Shown: one piece after another, positions 46,950 to 55,105 of the stretch | Position numbering within the stretch: the stretch's first letter is position 1 | Layout: each line of letters opens with the position of its first letter | Origin: Anaerovibrio lipolyticus | GTDB lineage: Bacteria > Bacillota > Negativicutes > Selenomonadales > Selenomonadaceae | Direction of reading: 5' to 3' | Length of the DNA stretch: 64,000 bases | NCBI RefSeq assembly: GCF_021531495.1 | Contig: NZ_JADYTY010000006.1 | Location: 22,736 to 86,735 of the forward strand | Position numbers and translations under genes: made by a program | Notes under the pieces: generated by a model | Databases searched by the model: none | Seen by the model: the letters and a program-made list of their open reading frames with translations, nothing else | What the model was told of the DNA's origin: nothing

Positions 46950-47209
46950 TAGTCTACCTCGATAAGCTCATGTTCTGTTCCTTTTCCGGAATTTAGAGCC
47001 TCTATTCCGCGGCGTAAATGTGCCATGTTGGAATCAGAATAAAATGGATCTGAGGCTACAAGGGGAAATGGTAAAGTTCTAGTGCGGACAATAGCCTTCA
47101 GCAGCATTGTATAAGCGGTAGAAAGGGTAAAGCCCATATCATTACATAATGCCTCTGCTTGTCGTTTGAGATCAGGGTTTACGCGCATTGTAATAGTATC
47201 TGCTTTCAT
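46949..47209 (-). CDS. RelB/DinJ-family antitoxin
   Basis: 86-aa ribbon-helix-helix antitoxin. TITMRVNPDLKRQAEALCNDMGFTLSTAYTMLLKAIV is the DinJ/RelB DNA-binding N-terminus; the C-terminal half should wrap the toxin. Start ATG 47209 lies behind AAGGAG; the longer in-frame reading was rejected because it runs through the promoter. Likely represses its own promoter together with the toxin. Confidence 0.92.
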   Translation of the reverse strand: MKADTITMRVNPDLKRQAEALCNDMGFTLSTAYTMLLKAIVRTRTLPFPLVASDPFYSDSNMAHLRRGIEALNSGKGTEHELIEVD

Positions 47210-47230
47210 AATATCAACTCCTTTAAGTAA

Positions 47231-47259
47231 ATTATAGCATGTTGTAAATACAAAGACAA
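47231..47259 (-). promoter_or_regulatory. Toxin-antitoxin promoter
   Basis: Minus strand TTGTCT (47259-47254), 17 bp, TATAAT (47236-47231), 22 bp before the antitoxin start. A TTGTATTTACAA palindrome lies in the spacer and may be the operator. Confidence 0.75.
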
Positions 47260-47340
47260 TACAAAATGCAATATACATTTGGTGCATATAGAAATGAAAC
47301 TGTCGAAATTGGTGATGTTAAAATGAGAGAATATTAATTT

Positions 47341-47410
47341 TGTGATAAAACAAGGAAAAAAGTGCTGAAAAATGTGATTTTTTGAGGAAAAAAGGCAAGA
47401 ATTTTGTGAT
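47341..47410 (+). repeat. Degenerate 32-bp tandem repeat with phased TGTGAT
   Basis: TGTGAT occurs at 47341, 47373 and 47405, exactly 32 bp apart. Units 1 and 2 also share AGGAAAAAAG at about the same offset. The array ends about 57 bp before a TATAAT (47467-47472) serving the DUF47-PiT genes, so phased protein-binding sites are possible. Confidence 0.5.
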
Positions 47411-47494
47411 GAGTTGTTTTTTATTGCACAGGAAAGGGATTAATGATAAAATAATAACGGAATAAGTATAATTTATCCTTAAAGGGGGATATAC

Positions 47495-48130
47495 ATGTTT
47501 GATTTAAAACCGAAAAAAAAGAGCAATGAGTTCTTTGAGCTGTTTGAAACCAGTGCTGATTATTTTTATCAGGGTGCTTTGTTGCTGGATGAAGTTATGA
47601 TGGATCACCGCAAGGCGGACATCAAGGTGAAGGAGATTAACGATCTGGAGCATCAGGCCGATAAGGTAAACGATACCATTATTGACAAGCTGAACCAGAC
47701 CTTTATTACTCCTATTGACCGTGAGGATATCTATGCCATTGCCAACGGCATGGATGACGGTGTAGACCAGTTGCAGGGAATGTTGCAGCGCATTGTTATC
47801 TATCATACCAACGAGGCAGCTAGAGAAGGAGCTTTGCGTCTTACCAAGCTGTTGATTGAATCCACAGCCGAGATAAAACGTGCTACTACACTTTTGCATG
47901 CCATTACCAAAAATCAGGATGAGCTTCTGAAGATTACTTCTCGTATTGACAAGCTGGAGAGCGAGGGAGACCATGTATTCCGCGGCGAGCTGGCTTATCT
48001 CTTTGAGAATTTCAAGGACCCTATTGAGCTGATAAAATGGAAGGACCTTTTGGAGGGATTAGAGGATACTCTGGATCACTGCGAAAAAATGGCAGATTTA
48101 CTAAAAGGTGTGGTAATGAAGTATGCTTGA
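47495..48130 (+). CDS. DUF47/PhoU-like phosphate transport accessory protein
   Basis: 211-aa all-helical cytosolic protein. KVKEINDLEHQADKVNDTIIDKLNQTFITPIDREDIYAIANGMDDGVDQ is the standard family core with the E/DxxxD metal-binding helices of PhoU folds. DUF47 proteins are nearly always encoded directly before PiT transporters and are thought to gate them. Overlaps the transporter gene by 8 bp. Confidence 0.92.
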   Translation: MFDLKPKKKSNEFFELFETSADYFYQGALLLDEVMMDHRKADIKVKEINDLEHQADKVNDTIIDKLNQTFITPIDREDIYAIANGMDDGVDQLQGMLQRIVIYHTNEAAREGALRLTKLLIESTAEIKRATTLLHAITKNQDELLKITSRIDKLESEGDHVFRGELAYLFENFKDPIELIKWKDLLEGLEDTLDHCEKMADLLKGVVMKYA

Positions 48131-49118
48131 TATTCATCCTTTTATAATTATTGTAGTGTTGCTGGCCTTGATATTCGACTTTATCAACGGCTTCCACGAT
48201 ACAGCCAATGCTATTGCTACCTCGGTATCTACTAGAGCCATATCGCCTAGTAAGGCCATTATTATGGCGGCAGTGCTGAACTTCCTGGGAGCTATGATTA
48301 GTACCGGTGTAGCCAAGACCATTGGTGGAGATATTGTAGTAGGAACCATTGAGGAACCGGTTATTATTGCTTCTTTGATGGGTGCCATTATTTGGAATCT
48401 GTTTACATGGAAAATTGGCTTGCCTAGCTCCTCTTCCCATGCCCTTGTAGGCGGTATGATTGGTGGTGTGCTCATGTCCGATATGGGTATGGCAGGTTTG
48501 AATTTTGCTGGTATCGGCAAGATTGTTATCGCTCTGGTAACATCTCCTTTGATTGGTATGGTAATGGGCTATATTATTATGACCATACTGTTTAGAATAT
48601 TTGCCAATTCCAGCCCATCCAAGCTGAATCATCGCTTTAAGAAAATGCAGATTGTAACGGCAGCTACTATGGCCTTTTCTCACGGCTCTAATGATGCCCA
48701 GAAATCTATGGGTATTATTACCTTGGCTCTGTTTTCCGGCGGTGTAATCTCTGAGTTTGAGGTACCAAACATTGTTAAGATTCTGGCAGCTACGGCTATG
48801 GCTTTAGGAACCTCTCTAGGTGGTTGGAGTATTATCAAGACTGTGGGCGGTAAGATTTTCAAGCTGGAGCCTGTAAATGGCTTTGCAGCGGATTTGAATT
48901 CTTCCATCACAATTTTTACAGCTACCATGTTGCATCTGCCTGTTAGTACTACCCATGTAGTATCAGGCTCTATTATGGGTGTTGGTGCAGCCAAGCGTAT
49001 TCACGCTGTGCGTTGGGGCGTTGCTCAGCAAATGGTTATGGCTTGGGTATTTACCATACCATGTACCGCGATTATGGGTGCCCTTTCTTATTTGGCTGTA
49101 ATGGCCCTTTTTGGGTAA
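48123..49118 (+). CDS. pit: PiT-family inorganic phosphate transporter
   Basis: 331-aa low-affinity phosphate symporter. The PiT signature GFHDTANAIATSVSTRA is near residue 23 and its repeat AFSHGSNDAQKSMGIITLAL near 182; about ten transmembrane helices. PSSSSHALVGG and PVSTTHVVSGSIMG are the paired re-entrant motifs. Translationally coupled to the DUF47 gene; closed by a terminator. Confidence 0.94.
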   Translation: MLDIHPFIIIVVLLALIFDFINGFHDTANAIATSVSTRAISPSKAIIMAAVLNFLGAMISTGVAKTIGGDIVVGTIEEPVIIASLMGAIIWNLFTWKIGLPSSSSHALVGGMIGGVLMSDMGMAGLNFAGIGKIVIALVTSPLIGMVMGYIIMTILFRIFANSSPSKLNHRFKKMQIVTAATMAFSHGSNDAQKSMGIITLALFSGGVISEFEVPNIVKILAATAMALGTSLGGWSIIKTVGGKIFKLEPVNGFAADLNSSITIFTATMLHLPVSTTHVVSGSIMGVGAAKRIHAVRWGVAQQMVMAWVFTIPCTAIMGALSYLAVMALFG

Positions 49119-49135
49119 ATCAAATAAAATTTTCT

Positions 49136-49162
49136 AGGAGAGTGGGAGCTCTCCTTTTTTTT
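49136..49162 (+). terminator. Terminator of DUF47-pit
   Basis: AGGAGAG/CTCTCCT stem (49136-49142 with 49149-49155) followed by a T run. Confidence 0.88.
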
Positions 49163-49229
49163 GCAGGTTTTTTCAGATTTGTGTCGTATTATAGAGATTA
49201 GGAAATAAAATAAAAATAGGGGTGAGAAT

Positions 49230-50225
49230 ATGTCATTTCAGAAAACATTAGAAGCAAGTCAGGAATGGGCTAGAATTTTGCATTGTTCATATGTAACGGA
49301 TTTGAATGAAATTGTGGAAAACGGAAATATTGGGGAGTTGATTAGAGTTTCGGAGGCTCTTCACGAAAAGCGTATTGCCAATATTGCCGATGAGATTGTC
49401 AGAAAGATTGCTACTAGGCGGTTGGTGCTGATAGCCGGCCCTAGCTCCTCTGGCAAGACCAGTTTTGCTCAGCGGCTTCGGGTGCAGTTGAGAGTTATGG
49501 GCTTGGAACCTGTTTCAATTTCTATGGATGATTATTTCCATAATCGGGAGGATACCCCCAAGAAGCCAAATGGAGAATATGATTTTGAATGTTTAGGAGC
49601 CATAGATTTGCCTCTGTTCAATCATGATCTGCAAAAGCTGTTGTCAGGGGAGCTGGTGCGTATACCGAAGTTTAATTTCAAAAAGGGTATTCGGGATAGC
49701 AAGCCATCGGCGGTGATTCAGCTCAAGCCTAATCAGCCTATTATTATTGAGGGGATTCATGGCCTAAATGACAGGGTAAGCAGCAGTATTCCTAGAGAGG
49801 AAAAGTTTAAAGTTTACGTTAGCTCCTTGACACCTTTGTACATGAATGAGGAGGTTCGTATTTCCACTACTCAGGCCAGATTGTTCCGTCGTATTGTGCG
49901 GGACTATCGCACCAGAGGTACATCAGCAGCTGAAACCATTCGCAGATGGCCAACAGTTCTGGAGGGAGAGCAGAAAAATATCTATCCATTCCAGGATGAG
50001 GTGGATGCTACCTTTAATTCTGCCTTGCTTTACGAGCTGGCTGTGTTAAAAAAATATGCTATGTACATGCTATCTGAGATTCCTCCAGAGGACGATGTTT
50101 ATGGCAGAGCGGAGGAGCTGTTGGCATTCTGTCGGTATTTCAAGGCCATTATTGATGAAAAGGATATTCCGAATACCTCCATTTTGCGGGAATTTATTGG
50201 GGGTTCCTGTTTTGATGTAGGATAA
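49230..50225 (+). CDS. Uridine kinase-like nucleoside kinase, short form
   Basis: 331-aa P-loop kinase of the phosphoribulokinase/uridine kinase group. GPSSSGKTSFAQRL is the Walker A (about residue 73), ISMDDYFHNRE and YDFECLGAIDL follow, then IIIEGIHGLND and the RRIVRDYRTRG and RRWPTV segments. In many Clostridia the same kinase is fused behind a TGS/threonyl-tRNA synthetase-like N-terminal half (about 550 aa); here that half is absent and the 111-bp upstream gap does not encode it. Confidence 0.87.
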   Translation: MSFQKTLEASQEWARILHCSYVTDLNEIVENGNIGELIRVSEALHEKRIANIADEIVRKIATRRLVLIAGPSSSGKTSFAQRLRVQLRVMGLEPVSISMDDYFHNREDTPKKPNGEYDFECLGAIDLPLFNHDLQKLLSGELVRIPKFNFKKGIRDSKPSAVIQLKPNQPIIIEGIHGLNDRVSSSIPREEKFKVYVSSLTPLYMNEEVRISTTQARLFRRIVRDYRTRGTSAAETIRRWPTVLEGEQKNIYPFQDEVDATFNSALLYELAVLKKYAMYMLSEIPPEDDVYGRAEELLAFCRYFKAIIDEKDIPNTSILREFIGGSCFDVG

Positions 50226-50338
50226 TCTAATCTGATTTTAATGAAACATTCAGGAATTTTTAAGACTGCCAGCATATACTATGTATGGTGAATAAAATAT
50301 CCACAAGGATATAGGACATAGTAAAGGAGATGTTGGAT

Positions 50339-51109
50339 ATGAAAAATTTTTATAAAAAGCTCTTTGTAGGTTTGGCTGCGGGTGCCATTATTGTAACAGG
50401 CTCTACCATGCTGCTGGATACTGCCAATGCAGCTTCTAGTAGCAATAGGCCACGACCAGTAGTTACTCAGGAGCAGCCTCCACGGTATGATATTAATACT
50501 ATGGCACAGGAACTGGCTGACAATTGTAATGTAAGCAAAGATGAAATTCTCAGCTATTGCAATAATGGAGGTTATTTCCATGAGGCTTGTAATGCAGCTT
50601 ATATTGCCAAGCTTAGTGGCAAGTCCTTTACAGATGTGGTTAATGCCAAAACCAATATTAATAGCTGGCAGCAGGTAGCAGAGAAATTTGGTGTTACTCA
50701 GGAGGAGCTTTTGAATGAGCGCCGTTCCATGATGGCGGAACGTATAGCTGCCAACAGCAAGATTAATGCGGCTTCTGCCATGCAGCTGTTACAGGAGGGA
50801 TATACCAGCAGGGATATTGGTATAGCAGCTGAGCTGGCGGATGCTTCTGGCAAGGATATTCATGCTGTTATGGATATGAAGAAGATTAACAATAGATGGG
50901 CTGATGTAGCCAAGGAGCTGGGGGTAGATTTTTCTACAATTGTGCCTCAGAGACCAGGTGGTGACCGGGGAATGGGCTATGGCAGACATCATGGGCATAA
51001 CAGACCACATCATGGTCAAGGGTGGAACAATCCAGATGAAGAGCTGGACCCAGGTTTTACCTATCCGCCTAATGATTGCCCAAGAAGAGGAGATTGCCCT
51101 AACAACTAA
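50339..51109 (+). CDS. Secreted two-repeat protein with His-rich tail
   Basis: 256 aa, unrecognised. Signal peptide at residues 1-32 (KNFYKKL, hydrophobic core, ANA|A cleavage). The mature part has two related ~60-residue modules (about 43-115 and 135-190): each has a helix, a short GGY/EGYT turn, an AA.IA(K/E)L.(G/A)..GK(S/D) helix and an ending W..VA(E/K)..GV. A tail of Gly/His/Arg (GYGRHHGHNRPHHGQG) and two C-terminal cysteines could bind metal. ATG 50339 was chosen because AGGAG at 50325-50329 gives 9-nt spacing. No neighbour hints at function. Confidence 0.75.
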   Translation: MKNFYKKLFVGLAAGAIIVTGSTMLLDTANAASSSNRPRPVVTQEQPPRYDINTMAQELADNCNVSKDEILSYCNNGGYFHEACNAAYIAKLSGKSFTDVVNAKTNINSWQQVAEKFGVTQEELLNERRSMMAERIAANSKINAASAMQLLQEGYTSRDIGIAAELADASGKDIHAVMDMKKINNRWADVAKELGVDFSTIVPQRPGGDRGMGYGRHHGHNRPHHGQGWNNPDEELDPGFTYPPNDCPRRGDCPNN

Positions 51110-51155
51110 TCCTTGTATTAACCAGATTTTAGCTGGGAGAGTGGGATAAAGATAT

Positions 51156-51186
51156 AAGTGACTGTCCTTGTGGCGGTCACTTTTTT
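51156..51186 (+). terminator. Terminator after the secreted repeat protein
   Basis: AAGTGAC.../GTCACTT stem (51156-51167 with 51172-51182) followed by T residues. Confidence 0.85.
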
Positions 51187-51273
51187 CTTGAATTTTTCAC
51201 ATTAGAGGCTTATAATTACCCTTTACAGGGATGGTTTATAACCCTGTAGTTCTAAGGAAAGGCAGGAATTAAT

Positions 51274-52305
51274 TTGGCTGAAAAGGATATTAGCAGAAAA
51301 ATAAAAGGCCTGATAATCTGGGGTATTCCCTCATTGATTATCTTGGCAATTGTTGTGTCAAGTTTGGTGTGGTATACCATGTATGGCAAGGGAGATATGA
51401 CTGTACGAGATGCTCAGGTGGCAAGTGATATGGTAGATGCCAAGGCCAGGGTAACAGGTACTGTGGATCAGATTTTGGTACAGGATGGAGATGTGGTTAA
51501 GGCTGGGGATGTGATTGCCACTGTGAAGATAAATGTAACAGATGAGCAGATTAAACAGCTGCAACAGACTGTAGAACTGTCCCAGCGAAATCTGGAGCAG
51601 GTGAAAAAAGGTGTTACTGTACAGACACCTAGAATGGTAAGCCAGCCATCCAGTGGGGCTTCCAGTGCAGAGGTGGAACGAGCTAGAAGCCGTATGGAGC
51701 GCATGAATCAGCTTTATGAAATGGGTGCTATTAGTGCTGTCAAGCGAGATCAGGCTGCAGCTGAATACCAGTCTATAGCGGCTTCGGCAGCCAGTGCCCA
51801 GAGTCAGTCTGCCGTAACCTATGATACGACTGTGCAGGCAGCCAATCCGGAAACCATCAAAAGAGCAGAGCTGCAGGTAAAGCAGGCTCAGGCTGCTTTG
51901 GACAAGGCTAAGGGCGCTGGAGCTGCCACAGAGATTACGGCTCCTGTGGATGGTGTGGTTCATTTGGGAGATATTGCTCAGGGTACTGAGGTTCAGGCAG
52001 GGCAGGCTGTAGCCAGTATTGGTAGTTCTGATGAAATGTGGATAGAGGTCTATCCAACCCAGGAACAGCTGGACAAAATTCGTTTGGGACAGGCTGTTGA
52101 TTATTATGTGGATAGGGAAAAATATCATGGTCTGGTTATTGATATTATTGAACCAGAAGCTGAGGAGCAGGAACAGCAGGCCAATACTGAGGGACAGCAG
52201 GTAGAGGAAAATAAACCAATTGTGAAGATTTCCATATCTCAGGAGAATAAGGGGCTGTTTTCTGTAGGGCAGCCTGCAGAAGTTAGATTTTTGCAAAAAG
52301 GATGA
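51274..52305 (+). CDS. HlyD/EmrA-type periplasmic adaptor (membrane fusion protein)
   Basis: 343-aa adaptor of efflux or secretion systems. One N-terminal membrane segment (about residues 11-32), a biotinyl-lipoyl half-motif ARVTGTVDQILVQDGDVVKAGDVI, a coiled-coil hairpin (about 90-210, Gln/Ala/Glu-rich), the second half-motif ITAPVDGVVHLGDIAQGTEVQAGQAV, then a beta-barrel. TTG start behind a modest AGGA site. Unusually no MFS or ABC pump gene adjoins; glnA follows. The partner must be elsewhere. Confidence 0.87.
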   Translation: MAEKDISRKIKGLIIWGIPSLIILAIVVSSLVWYTMYGKGDMTVRDAQVASDMVDAKARVTGTVDQILVQDGDVVKAGDVIATVKINVTDEQIKQLQQTVELSQRNLEQVKKGVTVQTPRMVSQPSSGASSAEVERARSRMERMNQLYEMGAISAVKRDQAAAEYQSIAASAASAQSQSAVTYDTTVQAANPETIKRAELQVKQAQAALDKAKGAGAATEITAPVDGVVHLGDIAQGTEVQAGQAVASIGSSDEMWIEVYPTQEQLDKIRLGQAVDYYVDREKYHGLVIDIIEPEAEEQEQQANTEGQQVEENKPIVKISISQENKGLFSVGQPAEVRFLQKG

Positions 52306-52372
52306 TAGGGTGTTAAAACTATGAGGGGTTAGATGCTGAATATTTGGTATACAAAAAACTTTGTAAAATACC

Positions 52373-52401
52373 TTGTCAAAGCAGATTTTATATGCTAATA
52401 T
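52373..52401 (+). promoter_or_regulatory. glnA promoter
   Basis: TTGTCA (52373-52378), 17-bp spacer, TAATAT (52396-52401). Transcription would start near 52408, leaving a leader of about 125 nt. Confidence 0.7.
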
Positions 52402-52430
52402 AATTCATGTAAGCAAGTTAAATATTCTAC

Positions 52431-52495
52431 GGCAATGAAGCCGCACAGAGATATATGGTCTGGGACCTTTTTTCTGTGCGGTTATTTTTATTGCC
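52431..52495 (+). promoter_or_regulatory. Nested hairpin in the glnA leader, possible attenuator
   Basis: CCGCACAGA (52441-52449) pairs with TCTGTGCGG (52473-52481), followed by TTATTTTTATT. Inside is GGTC-TGG-GACC (52457-52467); around it GGCAAT (52431-52436) can pair with ATTGCC (52490-52495). It could terminate the upstream hlyD transcript and, lying downstream of the glnA promoter, also attenuate glnA. It does not match a known riboswitch that I can recall. Confidence 0.55.
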
Positions 52496-52534
52496 ACAGT
52501 TAGTCAAGGATAATAATGAAAAGGTGGTTTTAAA

Positions 52535-54421
52535 ATGGAAGATTTACTGTATGTCATCCCTGCGAATTCTGAGAAGAAGGATATTGTAGCCATGCTGGAG
52601 GCTCATCCAGAGATTAAATTTGTTTCTCTGGTTGGTATTGACCATGCAGGTAACGATACTGATGAGAAGATTCCTGTAAGAATTTTCTTGAAGGATATGG
52701 ATGATTTCTATGCTGGTTCAGCAGTACAGACAGATGGTTCTTCTGTTGTGTTGGCTGGTATTGCAACTCTGAACAATGCCAAGGTTGATATGCCTATTGA
52801 TCCATCCGTAAACTGGTTTGTTGATTATAATTTTGAGAATTATGACGAGGAAACTGATAAGCCAATCGGTACTCTGCGTATTCCTGCTTTCCTGATTCAT
52901 GAGGGCAAGCGCGTAGATTCCCGTGCTGTTTTGAAGGATACCTTGGATTATGTAAAGAAGGAATTGCTGAACATCTTCCATACTGCTGGCACTATTTCCG
53001 GTTTGGAGCATATCAACGGTGCAGATGTTAAGGATATTTGCTTCACTTCCGCTACTGAGCTGGAGTTCTGGGTAAAGACTCCGCTGGAGGATGCCAACAT
53101 TGAGGAAATGTCTGCTTCCCAGGTAATGCAGGAGCAGTATTGGCAGCGTACCCACGGCATTGTCCGCAATGCTTTGGAGCAGGCTGTACTGCTGTTGGAT
53201 AAGTATGGTCTTAGCGTTGAGATGGGCCATAAGGAAGTTGGCGGTATCAAGGCTCATTTGGATGAGTCCGGTCGCATGGTCAGCGTATGTGAGCAGATTG
53301 AGGTTGACTGGAAGTATGCTGATGCCCTGCAGGCTGCTGATAACGAGCTGATTGTCCGCACTCTAGTTCGTGAAGTATTCCGTATGAATGGCTTGGAGGT
53401 TTCCTTTAAGGCTAAGCCAATGATTGGTCTGGCTGGTAATGGTGAGCATACTCATATTGGTATGGGTGCTATCATGAAGGATGGCAAGTTCTATAACCTG
53501 TTTGCACCAAAGGATATGAAGGCTGACTTTATGAGTGCTATTGGTTATGGTGCTATCATGGGTCTTTTGAAGAACTATGAGGTTATTAACCCATTTGTAT
53601 CTGCTACCAATGACTCTTTGAATCGTTTGAAGCCAGGCTTCGAGGCTCCTGTATGTATTGTTACCTCTCTGGGCCACACTCCTGCTGTTCCATCTCGTAA
53701 CCGTACTATCTTGGCTGGCCTGATTCGTGATATTAACAATCCTGCCGCTACTCGTTTCGAGCTCCGTGCTTGCAACCCATATACCAATACTTATCTGGTA
53801 CTGGCTGCTATTTACTCTGCTGCATTGGATGGTATTAAGTATTCTGCTTACAAGACCACTACTGAGCTGTTGGCTGAGTTGTCCAAGGAAGCTGGTGATG
53901 AGGCTGGCTATCTGGAGAAGAATCGTGCTTATCGCTCTGAGAAGGATGTATTCGAGGATTATACCGAGGAAGAGCGTAACCGTCTCTTTGGTGCACCTCC
54001 TGCTACTGTTTGGGAGAACCTGTCTGGTTTGGATAACTATCCTGAGAAGCGGGCTGCTGTATGTGCTGCTGGTGCCTTCACAGATGCTATTATTGAAGCC
54101 TTCAAGGCTGGTGCTCTGGTTCGTTGGCAGACTGAGTTGATTAGCCGTATTATCCCAGAGAATCGCGATATTGTTCGTGCTTGCAAGGAAATCGTTTCTG
54201 ACTATGTTACTGATCAGGATTCCTACAACTGGAACAAGATTAATGGCCTCCGTTGCTATCTGGCCAAGGACAGCATTGATGAGAAGTCCCTCTTCACTCT
54301 GTTAAAGACTGCTCTCTTGGAGGGTGATTATGAGACTGCATCTGGCCTGCAGGTTGAGATGTATGACAAGATGGAGGAGCTGAAGGCTCTCTATGATGCA
54401 TATCAGAAAAATATGATTTGA
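52535..54421 (+). CDS. glnA: Glutamine synthetase, extended (~630 aa) form
   Basis: 628-aa ATP-dependent ligase making glutamine from glutamate and ammonia. Metal and substrate motifs are visible: TELEFW (about residue 175), VEMGHKEVGGIKAHLD, GNGEHTHIGMGA, NPFVSATNDSLNRLKPGFEAP, and PSRNRTILAG with FELRACNPYTNTYLVLAA. About 150 extra C-terminal residues beyond a classical GSI core form a charged helical domain. This is neither the 440-aa GlnA nor the ~700-aa GlnN layout in detail; similar long forms are what I associate with Negativicutes. Strong codon bias; hairpin leader upstream and strong terminator downstream. Confidence 0.9.
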   Translation: MEDLLYVIPANSEKKDIVAMLEAHPEIKFVSLVGIDHAGNDTDEKIPVRIFLKDMDDFYAGSAVQTDGSSVVLAGIATLNNAKVDMPIDPSVNWFVDYNFENYDEETDKPIGTLRIPAFLIHEGKRVDSRAVLKDTLDYVKKELLNIFHTAGTISGLEHINGADVKDICFTSATELEFWVKTPLEDANIEEMSASQVMQEQYWQRTHGIVRNALEQAVLLLDKYGLSVEMGHKEVGGIKAHLDESGRMVSVCEQIEVDWKYADALQAADNELIVRTLVREVFRMNGLEVSFKAKPMIGLAGNGEHTHIGMGAIMKDGKFYNLFAPKDMKADFMSAIGYGAIMGLLKNYEVINPFVSATNDSLNRLKPGFEAPVCIVTSLGHTPAVPSRNRTILAGLIRDINNPAATRFELRACNPYTNTYLVLAAIYSAALDGIKYSAYKTTTELLAELSKEAGDEAGYLEKNRAYRSEKDVFEDYTEEERNRLFGAPPATVWENLSGLDNYPEKRAAVCAAGAFTDAIIEAFKAGALVRWQTELISRIIPENRDIVRACKEIVSDYVTDQDSYNWNKINGLRCYLAKDSIDEKSLFTLLKTALLEGDYETASGLQVEMYDKMEELKALYDAYQKNMI

Positions 54422-54458
54422 CCTGAGCTGTTGCTTCATAGGTTGAAGGGATAAAAAT

Positions 54459-54504
54459 AACGGCCTTTCAGAGTTAGAGTCTAACTTTGAGAGGTCGTTT
54501 TTTT
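54459..54504 (+). terminator. Terminator of glnA
   Basis: Long imperfect stem from AACG (54459) to CGTT (54499), with AGTTAGA/TCTAACT at the apex, then seven T. Confidence 0.92.
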
Positions 54505-54525
54505 GCCAATTTCTGATTTGGCGGG

Positions 54526-54556
54526 TTGACTATTTCCCTAAGGATGTAAATATAAT
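54526..54556 (+). promoter_or_regulatory. Possible promoter at the edge of the palindromic region
   Basis: TTGACT (54526-54531) and TATAAT (54551-54556), both near consensus but with a long 19-bp spacer. It points into the gene-free region, about 760 bp before gltP. Confidence 0.4.
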
Positions 54557-54714
54557 TTGATATGGCAAAATTTCTCGAAATACAGCCTGCGGTCATAACG
54601 ACTTTTGCTCTGTCCGACTTAATGGCCCTAACTGATGGGATATCCTTACGCATCAGTACCGCTTGTCGCTGAGCCAATTCACAGAGGCCGTAATGATAGA
54701 GAGTGCCACCGGGC

Positions 54715-54757
54715 CACTTTTGCTACGCAAAAGCAGGAGTCTCCCGACGCAAAAGTG
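54715..54757 (+). repeat. Module with two mutually exclusive hairpins
   Basis: CACTTTTGC (54715-54723) can pair either with GCAAAAG at 54727-54733 (3-nt loop) or with GCAAAAGTG at 54749-54757. A small GGAG-T-CTCC palindrome (54736-54744) lies in the longer loop. Confidence 0.6.
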
Positions 54758-54890
54758 TCATGCCCCTCCGGCTGTTGCCGAATCACCAAGGCTTATCGAT
54801 ACTATCAATCCCAATAATTCTGCTATTTTCGTAATAATAGGTTGTTCCAAATTGTGCCAAAGCAGGAAGGTGCAATGAATATGCTAATAA

Positions 54891-55048
54891 GCGGTATGGG
54901 AGTACCCTGCACAGGTACTCTTCGCGCCTCGGTACTTAGCGATTCATGAGCTTTCGGGGCGTCAGCCACGAATTGCCTCATGAGAGCTTTAGTACCGCTA
55001 GGCGAGAAAAGTAGCGAGAGCGTGCCTGAAAGGGTACTCCCATATCGC
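54891..55048 (+). repeat. 158-nt multi-helix inverted repeat
   Basis: Outer stem of 18 bp: 54891-54908 with 55031-55048, one G-U pair. Next inward CGCCT/AGGCG (54925-54929/55000-55004) and CGGTACT/AGTACCG (54930-54936/54991-54997) with a 2-nt bulge; then TCATGAG/CTCATGA (54944-54950/54977-54983) and GGC-GTCA-GCC at the tip (54958-54967). All helices are nested in one axis. Confidence 0.7.
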
Positions 55049-55105
55049 CATTAATAGTGATATAGGTTTGCACATCAATATAGCGAGAGCGTGCCTGTAA
55101 GGGTA
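55012..55105 (+). repeat. Direct repeat of 25 bp
   Basis: 55012-55036 and 55081-55105 match at 24 of 25 positions (both begin TAGCGAGAGCGTGCCTG and end AAGGGTA), 69 bp apart. The first copy forms part of the 3' arm of the large inverted repeat. Confidence 0.75.

Noticed and set aside
54635..54878. Short frames of 60-71 codons in the gene-free region
   Set aside because: They run through hairpin arms, lack ribosome sites and have no protein-like pattern; they are by-products of the palindromic DNA.
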